NCBI GenBank assembly: GCA_029432775.1
Contig: JAROAZ010000040.1
Span: forward strand, 1 to 36,658
Source: Pontiellaceae bacterium B12227
Lineage (GTDB): Bacteria > Verrucomicrobiota > Kiritimatiellia > Kiritimatiellales > Pontiellaceae
Direction: 5' to 3'
DNA: 36,658 nt
Below, piece after piece: positions 1 to 9,400 of the stretch (the stretch's first letter is position 1; the number at the start of each line of letters is the position of its first letter). The translations under genes and the position numbers were made by a program. The notes below the pieces were generated by a model. The model searched no databases. It saw only the letters and a program-made list of their open reading frames with translations, and was not told the DNA's origin.

Positions 1-605
1 CCGGCTTCAATCTTCCGCACTGTGCCCTCAATCGGAGTCGTCGACATGAGCTTTCCGTTCGTATCGATTTCATAGAGGGTATAATCGTTCCCGCCTGCAA
101 AGATGCGCGCGGCTTTACCCGTTCCGGTCACCGCCAGTTCGGATAATCTGACTTTATGGCCCGGATAAAATTTCCAACGTTTGGAACCATCGGCATTCCA
201 GCAGTGGATATGCCCGTCGCCGCTGGCCGCGAGCAGATCATCGCGCCCGTCGCCATCGATATCCGCCGCAACCATTTCAAACATCACGGCGGGGTCTTCG
301 GAGGCGTGATGCCAGAGTTTGGTGCCATCGGTTTTATAACAGCCGACCGCACCGTCGATTTCCGAAACGAAAACAACCGCCGTCCCTTTGATCTGTCCAG
401 TAACGGTGCTGCGAATCCCGTTTCCGGCAGTAACGAATGTTTCGGCCCGAACGGATGCGGCGAGAGCAACTGTCACAAACAGGAATGTTGCGGCGAAGCC
501 GCTTTGGAGCGCGGAGACGGCGACTCCGCTCTTAAAGCGCCGACGCTGTCGGCGCACTCCAGAGCGCTGCGCGCTGGTACATAAAAAATGTATAAGTGTA
601 TTCAT
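1..605 (-). CDS. Secreted FG-GAP/VCBS-type beta-propeller protein, GH150-like, 3' part beyond the window
   Basis: The reading frame opens at the ATG on 603-605, one base after the stop of the GH43/117-like gene, with a GGGGAG ribosome site inside that gene's end, and runs open to base 1 (201 codons seen). After a long basic leader comes a hydrophobic core (AATFLFVTVALAASVRA) and then propeller blades: 'AADIDGDGRDDLLAASGDG' and 'IHCWNADGSKRWKF' are typical calcium-binding FG-GAP and PQQ-like blade signatures. The blades resemble the N-terminus of the 929-residue enzyme at 3492-6281 (compare 'DLDGDGIDETLAANSDGS'), so this is probably a second GH150-like (lambda-carrageenase) paralogue. The catalytic part is outside the window, so a plain propeller-binding protein is also possible. 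The leader is lengthened by an inserted hairpin repeat (see 489-575). Confidence 0.75.
   Translation of the reverse strand, partial: MNTLIHFLCTSAQRSGVRRQRRRFKSGVAVSALQSGFAATFLFVTVALAASVRAETFVTAGNGIRSTVTGQIKGTAVVFVSEIDGAVGCYKTDGTKLWHHASEDPAVMFEMVAADIDGDGRDDLLAASGDGHIHCWNADGSKRWKFYPGHKVRLSELAVTGTGKAARIFAGGNDYTLYEIDTNGKLMSTTPIEGTVRKIEA
489..575. repeat. GC-rich multi-hairpin repeat inserted in a signal-peptide coding region
   Basis: The stretch contains a perfect 8-bp hairpin (GCGCCGAC-GCT-GTCGGCGC), a second stem CGGAG/CTCCG and outer arms TTTGGAGCGC and GCGCACTCCAGAG. It is much richer in G+C than its surroundings and encodes, on the minus strand, an arginine-rich block (RSGVRRQRRRFKSG) lying between the start codon and the hydrophobic signal core of the GH150-like gene. 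It keeps the frame open. Similar 'CTGGAGTGCGGCGAC...' elements are, from memory, scattered through Lentisphaerae, Planctomycetes and Verrucomicrobia genomes; that comparison is not tested here. Confidence 0.55.
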
Positions 606-606
606 A

Positions 607-1743
607 TTACTTTTCTCCCCTGTCGGCTGCTACACGCGTTTGCATGTCGCGGTCGAAAGCCTCGCCGTCGAACGGAACGACGACAATCTTGCTGGCATGG
701 TTGTCGCTTGCGCGGTCCTGCCCTTTTTTAACGTCGATCACGGAAAAGATAAAGTGGGTCACATGTCCGGTTGCTTCATCCACATAGGCCGTAGGGCGCT
801 CGATGTATTGCCAGTCGTTAACGGTTCCATCCGTATAGCGGAAGATTTTGGTTTCTTCTTTTTTGAAGGCGATGCCTCGGTATTTCCAGTCGGTAATGCC
901 GTCGATGGAACTGAAGTGGTGCGAGGTTTTGGTTGGCCAGTGGTTGTAGACAATGTGATACATTCCGCCGCTGTACCAAACCGTCGGATCTTCATTTTTA
1001 GACTGTGGCAGTTCGGGGTAGGGCTTATAGATGCGATCATTCATGACCTTGTACGGCCCCAGTATCCCGTCATCACTGATCATGACGGCGGTGGAGCGCG
1101 CTACGATCATGTAGCGTCCGTCCGGGCGCAGCAGAATCTTCACGTTCGACATGCGGCCGTTTTTGTTGTAGCGGCAGAGACCCGGATCGAACCCGTTGGC
1201 ATCCCACTTAATCTGTCCGAGCAGTTCAAACGGCCCGTCGGGCGATTCTGCCGCAAAGACCTCGCCGGTGGTTATCTCGCTGGTTACCACGGCGTAGCGC
1301 CCATCGTGCATGCGCAGGCCGATGACGTTGTGACCCATACCTCCGCGCCATTGCGGATAGACCAGGCCTTGATCTTCGTAGGGGCCCATGATGTCGTCGC
1401 TGACGGCATGCATCCCTTTGGATCCTTCGTGCCATCCCTCGCTGTGCGACATGGTTTGCGGCCAACGGCTGGCATAGATGTGGAATTTTCCGATGTCGTC
1501 TTTGACAATGCGCCCATCCCAGTAACACCAGTTTGCGAGGGTGGAATCCTCCAGCCCGTTATTGATGTCGCGCGGCAGCACGTTGGTGTCGCCCCAGATG
1601 CCCTCAGAGACCAGAGGTCCCTGCGGCTCCATGGGCAGGAAATAGTCAACCAGCGTCTTTTGCTTTGTTTGCGCGGAGGCGGCCATTGGCGCAACGACCA
1701 CACATACTGTGGACAGGATATGTACAAGGCGGTTGAGTTTCAT
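607..1743 (-). CDS. Secreted GH43/GH117-like five-bladed beta-propeller glycosidase
   Basis: 378 residues from the ATG at 1743; this start is chosen because it gives a clean signal peptide (MKLNRLVHILSTVCVVVAPMAASA), whereas the frame upstream of it is not signal-like. Candidate acidic residues sit in three motifs spaced as in the GH43/GH117 propeller superfamily: D76 in 'NWCYWDGRIV', D252 in 'NEDPTVWYSGG' and E315 in 'YIERPTAYVD'. Such enzymes release terminal sugars; GH117 members remove alpha-1,3-linked 3,6-anhydro-galactose from red-algal oligosaccharides, which would suit this locus. The exact family is not certain from sequence alone. The gene starts one base after the sulfatase stop and ends one base before the next start, so the three are co-transcribed and probably translationally coupled. 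Confidence 0.7.
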   Translation of the reverse strand: MKLNRLVHILSTVCVVVAPMAASAQTKQKTLVDYFLPMEPQGPLVSEGIWGDTNVLPRDINNGLEDSTLANWCYWDGRIVKDDIGKFHIYASRWPQTMSHSEGWHEGSKGMHAVSDDIMGPYEDQGLVYPQWRGGMGHNVIGLRMHDGRYAVVTSEITTGEVFAAESPDGPFELLGQIKWDANGFDPGLCRYNKNGRMSNVKILLRPDGRYMIVARSTAVMISDDGILGPYKVMNDRIYKPYPELPQSKNEDPTVWYSGGMYHIVYNHWPTKTSHHFSSIDGITDWKYRGIAFKKEETKIFRYTDGTVNDWQYIERPTAYVDEATGHVTHFIFSVIDVKKGQDRASDNHASKIVVVPFDGEAFDRDMQTRVAADRGEK

Positions 1744-1744
1744 A

Positions 1745-3241
1745 CTATTTTCCAATGGTTGGAACTTTTGTGCGGCGGAGTTCCAAACAGCGATTGAGCA
1801 TGCTGTCGACCCGTTGCTTGTATTCGGGGTTTTTGATGAGGTTGTTTTTCTCATAGAGATCGGTTTTCAGGTTGTAGAGTCCAATCGGTTCCATCACGCC
1901 CGGTTCGAGCAGTTTTTCGGGTTTGAATTTGAAGTCCTTGATTTTCTGCGATGCTTTCATCACCAGCTTCCATTCGCCATCGCGGATGGCCCAGCTCGGG
2001 CCGCCGGCCGACTGATGCATCAGGTTGGTGTGTCGCTCCTGGATTTCCAATCCCTGGAAGACCGGCAGCAGGTTCATCGAATCCATCACGAGGGTACGGT
2101 CGATGGGCTGCCCGGCTAATGAGGCAATCGTGGCAACGGTATCGTGAGTGATGATCGGTTCGTGTGAAACAGAACCCGGTTTGATTTTGCCCGGCCAAAC
2201 GGCAACGAACGGTACGCGGTGGCCGCCTTCCATAATGGATCCCTTGCTTCCGTTGAGCTTATTGCTCGTGTCGTGGCCGGCCTTTTTCATATCCTGATCC
2301 CAGGAGAGCCCGCCGTTATCGGAAGTGAAAATGAAGAGCGTGTTGTTGTAAACGCCGGCTTCCTTCAGCGCGCGCACCAGCATGCCGACCTGTACATCAA
2401 GCTCCTTGATCATGTCGCCGTGTTTACCCGGTGTGGTTCCCTTAATCTTCACGCCGTCGAGCTCGGCCGGCGGAGCGTGGGGGATATGCACGGCCTGCGA
2501 GCAGTAGTAGATGAAGAACGGCTTTTTCCAGTGCTTGGAAATATAGTCCATGCCTTTTTCTGCAAGGATCGGGCCGGCCTGCGCGGGATCCCAGTTGGAG
2601 TCGCCCATGCCGCCGCGATCGAGGTGTTTCTTGGAGGTGGAATAGTGCGTCTGGTCGGCATCGATTTCCTGCATGACCGAATCGGGGGCCGCTTTCATCC
2701 AGATCTGGTTTTCGTAGAAGGCGAAGGGAATGTTCTGAACACCTTCGGGCAGCTCGCAGGCATAGTCGAAGCCGAAGTGCAGGGCGCCGCCGTCCTGCTT
2801 TTCCCAGTCGATCTTTTTGGTGAGCCAGGAGCTTCCGAGTCCCCATTTCCCGAAAAAGGCGGTCTGGTAGCCGCCTGCTTTGGCGATGCGGGCACTGGTG
2901 GTCCATTCGCCGCTATCGATGCCGGAATCGGCCTCCGGTTTCCAGACCCCGAACGGACTGCGATTCCGGTAGGAATAGTTTCCCGTCAGCATGGAGAAGC
3001 GGGTGGGGGCGCAGAGCGATGCCGGGGAGTGGGCATCGGTGAAGCGCATGCCCTCGGTAATCAGCCGGTCAATATTCGGTGTTTCAACGGTGGGTTTTGC
3101 AACACCCCGTTCACGTTGGTAGAAGCTGAGGTCGCCCTGTCCGATATCGTCAGCCATAAGAAGGACAATGTTGGGCTTTTCAGCAGCCCATGTTGAACCG
3201 GTGGCAACGAGTAGTACGGCGGCAATCAGTTTGTTGATCAT
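1745..3241 (-). CDS. Secreted formylglycine-dependent sulfatase (family S1)
   Basis: 498 residues with signal peptide (MINKLIAAVLLVATGSTWAA). It starts with the arylsulfatase signature 'KPNIVLLMADDIGQGD' (D31/D32 are metal ligands), carries the maturation motif C77-A-P-T-R81 whose cysteine becomes formylglycine, and has the 'FIFTSDNGG' metal-binding segment in its second half. The start is backed by AAGGAAGG upstream of the ATG. It would hydrolyse sulfate esters on a galactan oligosaccharide in the periplasm or outside the cell; subfamily and regiospecificity cannot be read from the sequence. It is the first gene of the unit with the GH43/117-like and second GH150-like genes. Activation needs a formylglycine-generating enzyme or anSME that is not in this window. 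Confidence 0.93.
   Translation of the reverse strand: MINKLIAAVLLVATGSTWAAEKPNIVLLMADDIGQGDLSFYQRERGVAKPTVETPNIDRLITEGMRFTDAHSPASLCAPTRFSMLTGNYSYRNRSPFGVWKPEADSGIDSGEWTTSARIAKAGGYQTAFFGKWGLGSSWLTKKIDWEKQDGGALHFGFDYACELPEGVQNIPFAFYENQIWMKAAPDSVMQEIDADQTHYSTSKKHLDRGGMGDSNWDPAQAGPILAEKGMDYISKHWKKPFFIYYCSQAVHIPHAPPAELDGVKIKGTTPGKHGDMIKELDVQVGMLVRALKEAGVYNNTLFIFTSDNGGLSWDQDMKKAGHDTSNKLNGSKGSIMEGGHRVPFVAVWPGKIKPGSVSHEPIITHDTVATIASLAGQPIDRTLVMDSMNLLPVFQGLEIQERHTNLMHQSAGGPSWAIRDGEWKLVMKASQKIKDFKFKPEKLLEPGVMEPIGLYNLKTDLYEKNNLIKNPEYKQRVDSMLNRCLELRRTKVPTIGK
1750..1764. repeat. TTCCA-R-NNN-Y-TGGAA palindrome over a gene junction
   Basis: TTCCAATGGTTGGAA spans the last codons of the sulfatase gene (…VPTIGK) seven bases before the start of the GH43/117-like gene. 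It is one of 15 copies of the same palindrome in the window; positions are listed under findings. Confidence 0.7.
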
Positions 3242-3491
3242 TTCGAACCCTTCCTTTTATTCGTTTGGTGCTGATATAACGAAAGAAAGTATCAGAACTG
3301 GACGCGAGCAGGGTGCAGGATTACGTAAAAGATATGTCAAATATTGCCACTTAAATTGAGGCCTGTCTGAACACCTGCAAGACTGTCGTTGCCTTTCTGG
3401 ATATCCGTTGCCTTTGGAGGGCGGCGCTTTGTCGGCGCTACACAGCGTTATTCAACTGAACGGTGCGGGGGAATGGCGCTTGAAACTGGAA
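3242..3491 (-). promoter_or_regulatory. Intergenic leader upstream of the sulfatase/GH43-117/GH150-like unit
   Basis: 250 bases without a gene between two minus-strand genes. On the minus strand it holds GCAATATTTGACATATC (around 3332-3348), a possible -35 or operator, resembling CCAATTTTGACATGC in the next leader (6345-6370). It also holds a GC-rich stretch (about 3408-3450, GGAGGGCGGCGCTTTGTCGGCGCT) that looks like a decayed cousin of the repeat at 489-575. No transcription start can be proven. Confidence 0.3.
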
Positions 3492-6281
3492 TTATTCGCT
3501 GAACGGGGTTTTGAGTTCAATATCGATGAAGCGGAAGAGACCGGTGGGGATTTTAACTTTCACAGATGCGGGATCGGAGAGGTTGAAGTGTTCCCTGTTC
3601 AAAAGGTCGGTCATCTGTTTTGGACGCGCCGCGTGGAAGGTGACCGTTGCCGTTTTATCGGACGGATTCAGGTAGCCGCTGTCGATGAGGGTCAGACGCA
3701 GGTGGGTGGGGGAGGTTTGGGCGCAAACCCAGGCCACATCGCCGGTAACGGTCAGGGGCATTTTTTCGGTGCCGGCTTCAATGTCGGCCTTGATTTGGGC
3801 CGCGTGCCGATCGGCCGGAAACGTCTGAATGCCGTCCGCGGAGAAATAGTTCCGACCATTGGAAATATATTCTTTCAGGATATCGGAATACATGGGGTGA
3901 AGGTTCTTTACCATTTTTCCACGCGGTGCATCGGTATCAGCAAAAGCTCCGGCTTGCGGCGGAGTAATCAGCACCATGCCGTTAGGGTACGGAGCCAGGA
4001 AGTTCTGGCGCCGATCTTTAACGCCGGCGGCATAGCTGGAGAAATCCCAGTCGGTTACTTTGGCACCGGACCAGGCCCCGTCGAGCCGTCCGAATACGTA
4101 GGGGTTATTCGGGTGGAAATCCTTGTCGTAGCGAATACTTGTGGTGGTGGTATGCCCTTCGCGGATATAGCGTTCATCGGGGGTGGTCATGCTGAGGTGA
4201 ACCGGATTGAAACTGACGATCTCATCGCGCTTCGGAACATAGAGGGCGCCTTTGCCAATGAGTTCCCAGAGTACGGACATATAATCCGGGTACGCTGAAT
4301 CTACATTGAAGTTATTGATATAGGTTGCCCCGTAGGCAATATGAAACACCGCATTCCGCAGAAAGTGGTTCGGCAGTTCCTGATGCGAAAACTGGCGGTT
4401 CCGGGTGAAGCTGGAATTGTCCCGGGCGCAACGCGTGCCCCATTGATCAAATACTCCGCTGCTCCACAGACCGAGTCGGCCGGCCAGACTTAGATCCTGC
4501 GCCTGATCCTGTGTTTCTTCCATGGAAGGAATGGCGACATCGGAAAACTCGCCGGTCAGGAAGCGAGCCCATTCCGGGGAATAGATATTGGCCTGCCAGA
4601 AGTTATGTTTGCTGCGGATAAACAGAGTGGAGTTATATTTGCGTGCATTTTCGGCAAACGGTGCAAACAGGTTATCCACGGCAAACGGGAACTCCTTTTT
4701 ATGGAGGATGGTGAGCTCCGGCCAGATGAAGATGGATTTCTTTCCGTTGGTGGTCTCCATAATTTTCCAGAGCGTTTCCGGATTAAAGTAGAACGGATCG
4801 ACCCCATGCCCTCCCCACATGCACAGACCGTTTTCATTGATGGCCTTTGAGGCGGTTTTTATGATTTTATCCTGAGAAAGGTTGTAGGATTTTCGATTGT
4901 CCCGGGCGTTTTCAAACGCTTCGCTCCCGAGTCCCGAGCGGTCCCAGTCTTCTGCGCCTTTCAAAAACAGATAGCCCATGAATTTCGGGTTGTCATATTT
5001 GGCGGTGAACTCGTCCGTCTTCTCCGACTTTTTCGGAGGAGACATGAGGTAGGTGGTAATCGGGTCTCGTTCCCACGCCGGTTTGCGGAACGTTTTGAGC
5101 TGTTGGTGCAGCGTGGCTGTATTATCCAGAATGCTTTGAATGGCTCCCGGCGGATCCAGTTCTTCGTAGGCCTTTTTCCAGCCTTTGGAAGTCAGGTCGA
5201 GAATGTGGATGCAGCTTCCACCGCTCTGGGCGCTGGCCAGAATGAGCTTTTCAGTGACCGGATCTTTCCACATATCGTTAAAGGAATATTTGGAGTTCAG
5301 CAGTTCGGCTTCTACGGGATTCATCGAGTCCGGCACCAGGAGGATTTCAGAACCGACCTTGATCAGATATTTATGCGAACTTCCTTTCGGCATGGGTTCC
5401 GGTTGAACCACCCGGTATCCAAACCCCGGCTTCTTCCCGCTTGCGGCCGGCAGGTTCAGTTTTTCCGGCGGGTTACTGCCCTGGAGATCCATGCGAAAAA
5501 AGTCGGTCGTTTTATTCATACCAGTGGTGCCGGCCAGCAATTCTCCGTTGCGAATGCGCATATCCGCAATCGGTCCGTGGCCATAGCCGAGCTTCTTTGT
5601 ATGAAACGGTTCAGCCTGCAACGGCTTGAAACGAAACAGCACTGAGTTCTGATCCGCATTGGTCAGGTTGGCATTCAGCAGCAGCACGTCCGATCCGTTT
5701 TTCTGCCGAATCGGCCTTAGAAAGTTGACGCAATGAACATTGTATTGAAGCGTCCCGTCATCAATCCATTTTTTGTTGGGCATCAGGCCGGTTTCATAAC
5801 CGGAGGAGGGGACGGTTTCGAGCAGTTCGCCTTTCGCGGAAAGCCAGTAGAAATTCAGGTCATTCCCGCCGCAGGCAATATACACATGGCCTTGTTTGTC
5901 GCGGATGGTGCAGACAGAAAGCATGGGAACTTCATTGGGCTGGAAGCGCCAAACGATCGCGCCTTTGTAATCCACGCAGTAGATCGATCCGTCAGAATTC
6001 GCCGCCAACGTTTCATCGATGCCGTCGCCATCCAGGTCGTCGCACCACAGATCATTGTTCATGATGCTGCCGGACAGCTCGGTTTTCCAAAGTCTGGAAC
6101 CATCGTATTTGTAGGCCAGCAGGTCGCCTTCATAGCTACTGCCGATAATGAACGAAGCCTTCTTCGCCTTCGCCGTCCGAACCTTGGCAATCGTTTGCCC
6201 GGTATCGATGCTGAATATAGGTTGATTTGCCTGTGCACTAGACAGGGCGAATAGAACGGTTATGAGCATTTTTATCTTCAT
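3492..6281 (-). CDS. Secreted lambda-carrageenase-like enzyme (GH150 candidate)
   Basis: 929 residues with signal peptide (MKIKMLITVLFALSSAQA). Roughly residues 20-370 form a repeat-rich beta-propeller with a calcium-binding loop (DLDGDGIDE, 82-90). The remainder is a large unique domain with conserved-looking acidic and aromatic segments such as 'CMWGGHGVDPFYF' and 'IFIWPELTILHKKE', ending in a beta-rich tail. This architecture and length match what I know of Pseudoalteromonas CglA, the founding GH150 lambda-carrageenase (about 940 residues, N-terminal propeller plus unique C-terminal domain). The GH150 call rests on architecture and locus context, not on an alignment. It would cut beta-1,4 bonds of a sulfated galactan extracellularly. 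It stands alone between two leaders of 157 and 250 bases. Alternative: another propeller-fused hydrolase of unknown family. Confidence 0.6.
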   Translation of the reverse strand: MKIKMLITVLFALSSAQANQPIFSIDTGQTIAKVRTAKAKKASFIIGSSYEGDLLAYKYDGSRLWKTELSGSIMNNDLWCDDLDGDGIDETLAANSDGSIYCVDYKGAIVWRFQPNEVPMLSVCTIRDKQGHVYIACGGNDLNFYWLSAKGELLETVPSSGYETGLMPNKKWIDDGTLQYNVHCVNFLRPIRQKNGSDVLLLNANLTNADQNSVLFRFKPLQAEPFHTKKLGYGHGPIADMRIRNGELLAGTTGMNKTTDFFRMDLQGSNPPEKLNLPAASGKKPGFGYRVVQPEPMPKGSSHKYLIKVGSEILLVPDSMNPVEAELLNSKYSFNDMWKDPVTEKLILASAQSGGSCIHILDLTSKGWKKAYEELDPPGAIQSILDNTATLHQQLKTFRKPAWERDPITTYLMSPPKKSEKTDEFTAKYDNPKFMGYLFLKGAEDWDRSGLGSEAFENARDNRKSYNLSQDKIIKTASKAINENGLCMWGGHGVDPFYFNPETLWKIMETTNGKKSIFIWPELTILHKKEFPFAVDNLFAPFAENARKYNSTLFIRSKHNFWQANIYSPEWARFLTGEFSDVAIPSMEETQDQAQDLSLAGRLGLWSSGVFDQWGTRCARDNSSFTRNRQFSHQELPNHFLRNAVFHIAYGATYINNFNVDSAYPDYMSVLWELIGKGALYVPKRDEIVSFNPVHLSMTTPDERYIREGHTTTTSIRYDKDFHPNNPYVFGRLDGAWSGAKVTDWDFSSYAAGVKDRRQNFLAPYPNGMVLITPPQAGAFADTDAPRGKMVKNLHPMYSDILKEYISNGRNYFSADGIQTFPADRHAAQIKADIEAGTEKMPLTVTGDVAWVCAQTSPTHLRLTLIDSGYLNPSDKTATVTFHAARPKQMTDLLNREHFNLSDPASVKVKIPTGLFRFIDIELKTPFSE

Positions 6282-6438
6282 AGTATAATCACCAGACGAA
6301 CATCATGTCTGTAACTGGATACGCACCACCATGCGATTCCTGCAAATAAGCATGTCAAAATTGGAAATGGAAAAACACCACATAGCACATTATTTGTTGC
6401 TATGGGGGGGCTCAAATATTTATCGACTTATATTGCAG
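6282..6438 (-). promoter_or_regulatory. Leader of the GH150-like gene
   Basis: 157 bases between the GH2 stop and the GH150-like start. The minus strand reads CCAATTTTGACATGCTTATT (around 6345-6364), with a TTGACA hexamer similar to that in the 3242-3491 leader. No convincing -10 box at 17 bases is visible, and the ribosome site of the following gene is weak (TGGTGA), so an activator-dependent promoter is possible. Confidence 0.3.
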
Positions 6439-9400
6439 TTACTTAGTCACTGGACCCATGCGGAAGGAAAAGGAATAGTCTCCTGCCGGAAGCATCTGGT
6501 GCTCAAGTGGACGAGCACGCATGCCGCCGACGCCGGTTTGGCGCAGGTCAACATTCAGAGTATAAAATCCTTGCCGCTTCAGGTCATAGGGGTGTTTGGC
6601 TTCATCGATGTTTTCAATGGAGTAGGGCCATACCGAAAATCCGAAGGTTGGAAGTCCGCTGATCTGCACACCGGTATTTCCATCGGCAGTAGTTAGCTTA
6701 AGCCAGCGGGTATCTGTATGATTTCCATTTTCCTGCGGCATGGCATAACTATGGAAAAGGTTGTCGGTCTTTTCAGAGAAAATGCCCAGCTTGGCGCTGC
6801 GCTTGCGGTCGCTGTAAGATTCCCACGGCCCGCGGCCGTAGTAGCTCGTGTGCTTTAGTTCAGGTGAAACACCCATGGTCATTCCGAACCGGATCATTTC
6901 GGGAAGCAATTCATCCGCATGGAGCTTCAAATCGGCTACCACGTTACCATCCGAATGAACGGTATAGATAGTTTCAAGGTGAACCTTATTCTGGAAATGC
7001 TGCTTAACCGTAACAGTTGCTGTTGAATCGCCGGTTACATATTGAACGACATCTGTTTTAAGATTATCGGCCAGCTCGATCCAGATCTTCTGCTTCTTCC
7101 ACATCCGGCGGAAGCGAGTATCATTATCCATCAGAGGACGCCGGAAATTCGGACCAAGCGGTGACGCCAGTATTTGTTTTTTCCCCAACTTATAGGAAAC
7201 CATCTCTCCGGTTGATTTGGAAAAGGCCGCGGAAAAACCTTTACCTGAAACCATGATCTTTCCGTCGGCATTCTCCACCTTCAGCTGATCCGTTGAGGTC
7301 GAGGTGTAGGTGGCCGAGGCCGAACGGCCTTTCAGCATCAACTGCTCGTGCGCAACCTGATATCCCTTTTTGCACCAGAGCCGATCACGGGTTTCGTGCA
7401 CGCTGATATTGATCGAGTATTCGGAATCCGGGTTGAATTCCAGGGATTGGAAAGGGATGGCAACCGTGGCGGTTTTTCCCGGAGCAATGTCCTGTGGTGG
7501 CAGGGTGCCGGACTGCAGCAACTTGCCATTCTCAGCAACCGACCAGCGGATTTCATAGTCCTTCAGGTTGGAAAAGCTGAAACGGTTTTTGATGTGGACG
7601 GTTCCCTTCAGGATATCCTTCGGGGAAACTTCCAGGGGTTGGAAAACATATTTACACTCCCAGGCATGCGGGTTGGGAGTGCGGTCGGAAGCAAACACGC
7701 CGTTGAAACAGAAGTTTTTATCGTTCGGTAGATCGCCGAAGTCACCGCCATAGGCAAAGAATTTCTGACCGGTCGGTTCGTGGATCTTTTCAATGCCCTG
7801 ATCGACCATATCCCAGATAAAACCGCCGATGGCATTCGGAGTGGCATAAATATAATCCCAGAACTCGCCGAGTGTGCCGATGGAGTTGCCCATGGCATGC
7901 AGGTATTCGCACATGACAACCGGGCGGTGAATATATTGGCTGGTGGTCATCGCTTTGAGCTGATCCAGGGTGGGGTACATGCGGCTGATCACATCCACGT
8001 AGGGCGGATCGGTCGGGTTGGCCATACTCGGGTCTCTTTGGGAAATACGTGCGAGGTCTTCATCATACTGCGGGTGGGTCGGGTCGCCTTGTGCTCCTTC
8101 ATAATGAATGAAACGGGACGGATCGAAATCCTTGATCCATGCGGCTGCCGCAGCGAATGCCGGGCCGGTGCCCGCCTCGTTGCCCATCGACCAGGAGATC
8201 ACGGAGGGCTCGTTTTTATCCCGCTCTACCATACGGTAAATCCGGCTCAGGATCGGAAGCGCCCAACTCGGTTGTTGGGGGATGTAGCTGCCGAGGTGGT
8301 GGCATTCCACGTTGGCTTCATCCATCACGTAGAGGCCGTACTCGTTACAGAGTTCCAGCAGGTAGGGATCGTTCGGATAGTGCGAGGTCCGCACCGCATT
8401 AAAGTTAAACTGCTTCAGTAGTTCCACATCCTTACGGATTTCATCGCGGGTGAGCGCCTTGCCGTTTACTGCGCTGGTGTCGTGTCGGTTCACGCCCATG
8501 AGTTTAACCGGCTGTCCATTGATTAACAGGGCCTGGTCTTTACCGAATTCGACTGATCGGAAGCCGATGGTTTGCGACCGGGCTTCAACGGTTTTTCCTG
8601 AAGGATCCAGAACGCTGAAAACCAGCGTGTAGAGATTGGGATGCTCCGCGGTCCATTTCAGCGGGTTTTTGATGTCGGCCTTCATAAAGGCAAACGGCGT
8701 AATATCGCGTTGCGGCCAGCGTTCTTCGTGAATGTCCTTCACCTTGCAGGACATGGGGGCTGCAAGAACCGCTTTTTGGTTGGCATCATACAGCTGGGCC
8801 GTAATTTTCCAGCCTTCGAGGTCCTCATCCGATTTAACCCAAAGGCGTGGGCGGATTTCCAGCGTGGCATCTTTGTAGTCCGCGTCCAGTTTCGGGCGCA
8901 CATAAAAATCGTTCAGCGCAATCTTTGGCTGGGCCAGCAGCATGACTTCGCGGTGGATTCCGCTGAGGCGCCACATATCCTGATCTTCGAGATAACTTCC
9001 ATCGCTCCAACGGAACACCTGAACCGCCAGTCGGTTTTTCCCGGGTTGGAGGTATTCGGTAATATCAAACTCTGCGGCCAACCGGCTGCCCTGACTGTAG
9101 CCGACCTGCTCGCCGTTCACCCAGACGTAGAAGGCCGATGAAACGCCGCCGAAGTGCAGGATCACGGAGAGGTCTTTCCAGTCATTGGAAACTTCGAAGT
9201 CGCGGAAATAACTGCCGACCGGATTGTCGCGATAGATGTTGGGTACATCCGGAAGCGGGGCTGACATATAGCCATAATGTTTGTCGGGGTCATAAACGCC
9301 CTTCACGAACGGGTAGGTGATGTTGGAATAGATCGGCTGGCCGTGGCCTTTGATTTCCCAGTTGGAAGGCACTTCGATGGAATCCCAACCCTTACCCTTA

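Noticed and set aside
388..1797. 469-codon open frame on the plus strand
   Set aside because: It lies antisense to the GH43/117-like and sulfatase genes, lacks any family motif and arises from their codon pattern.
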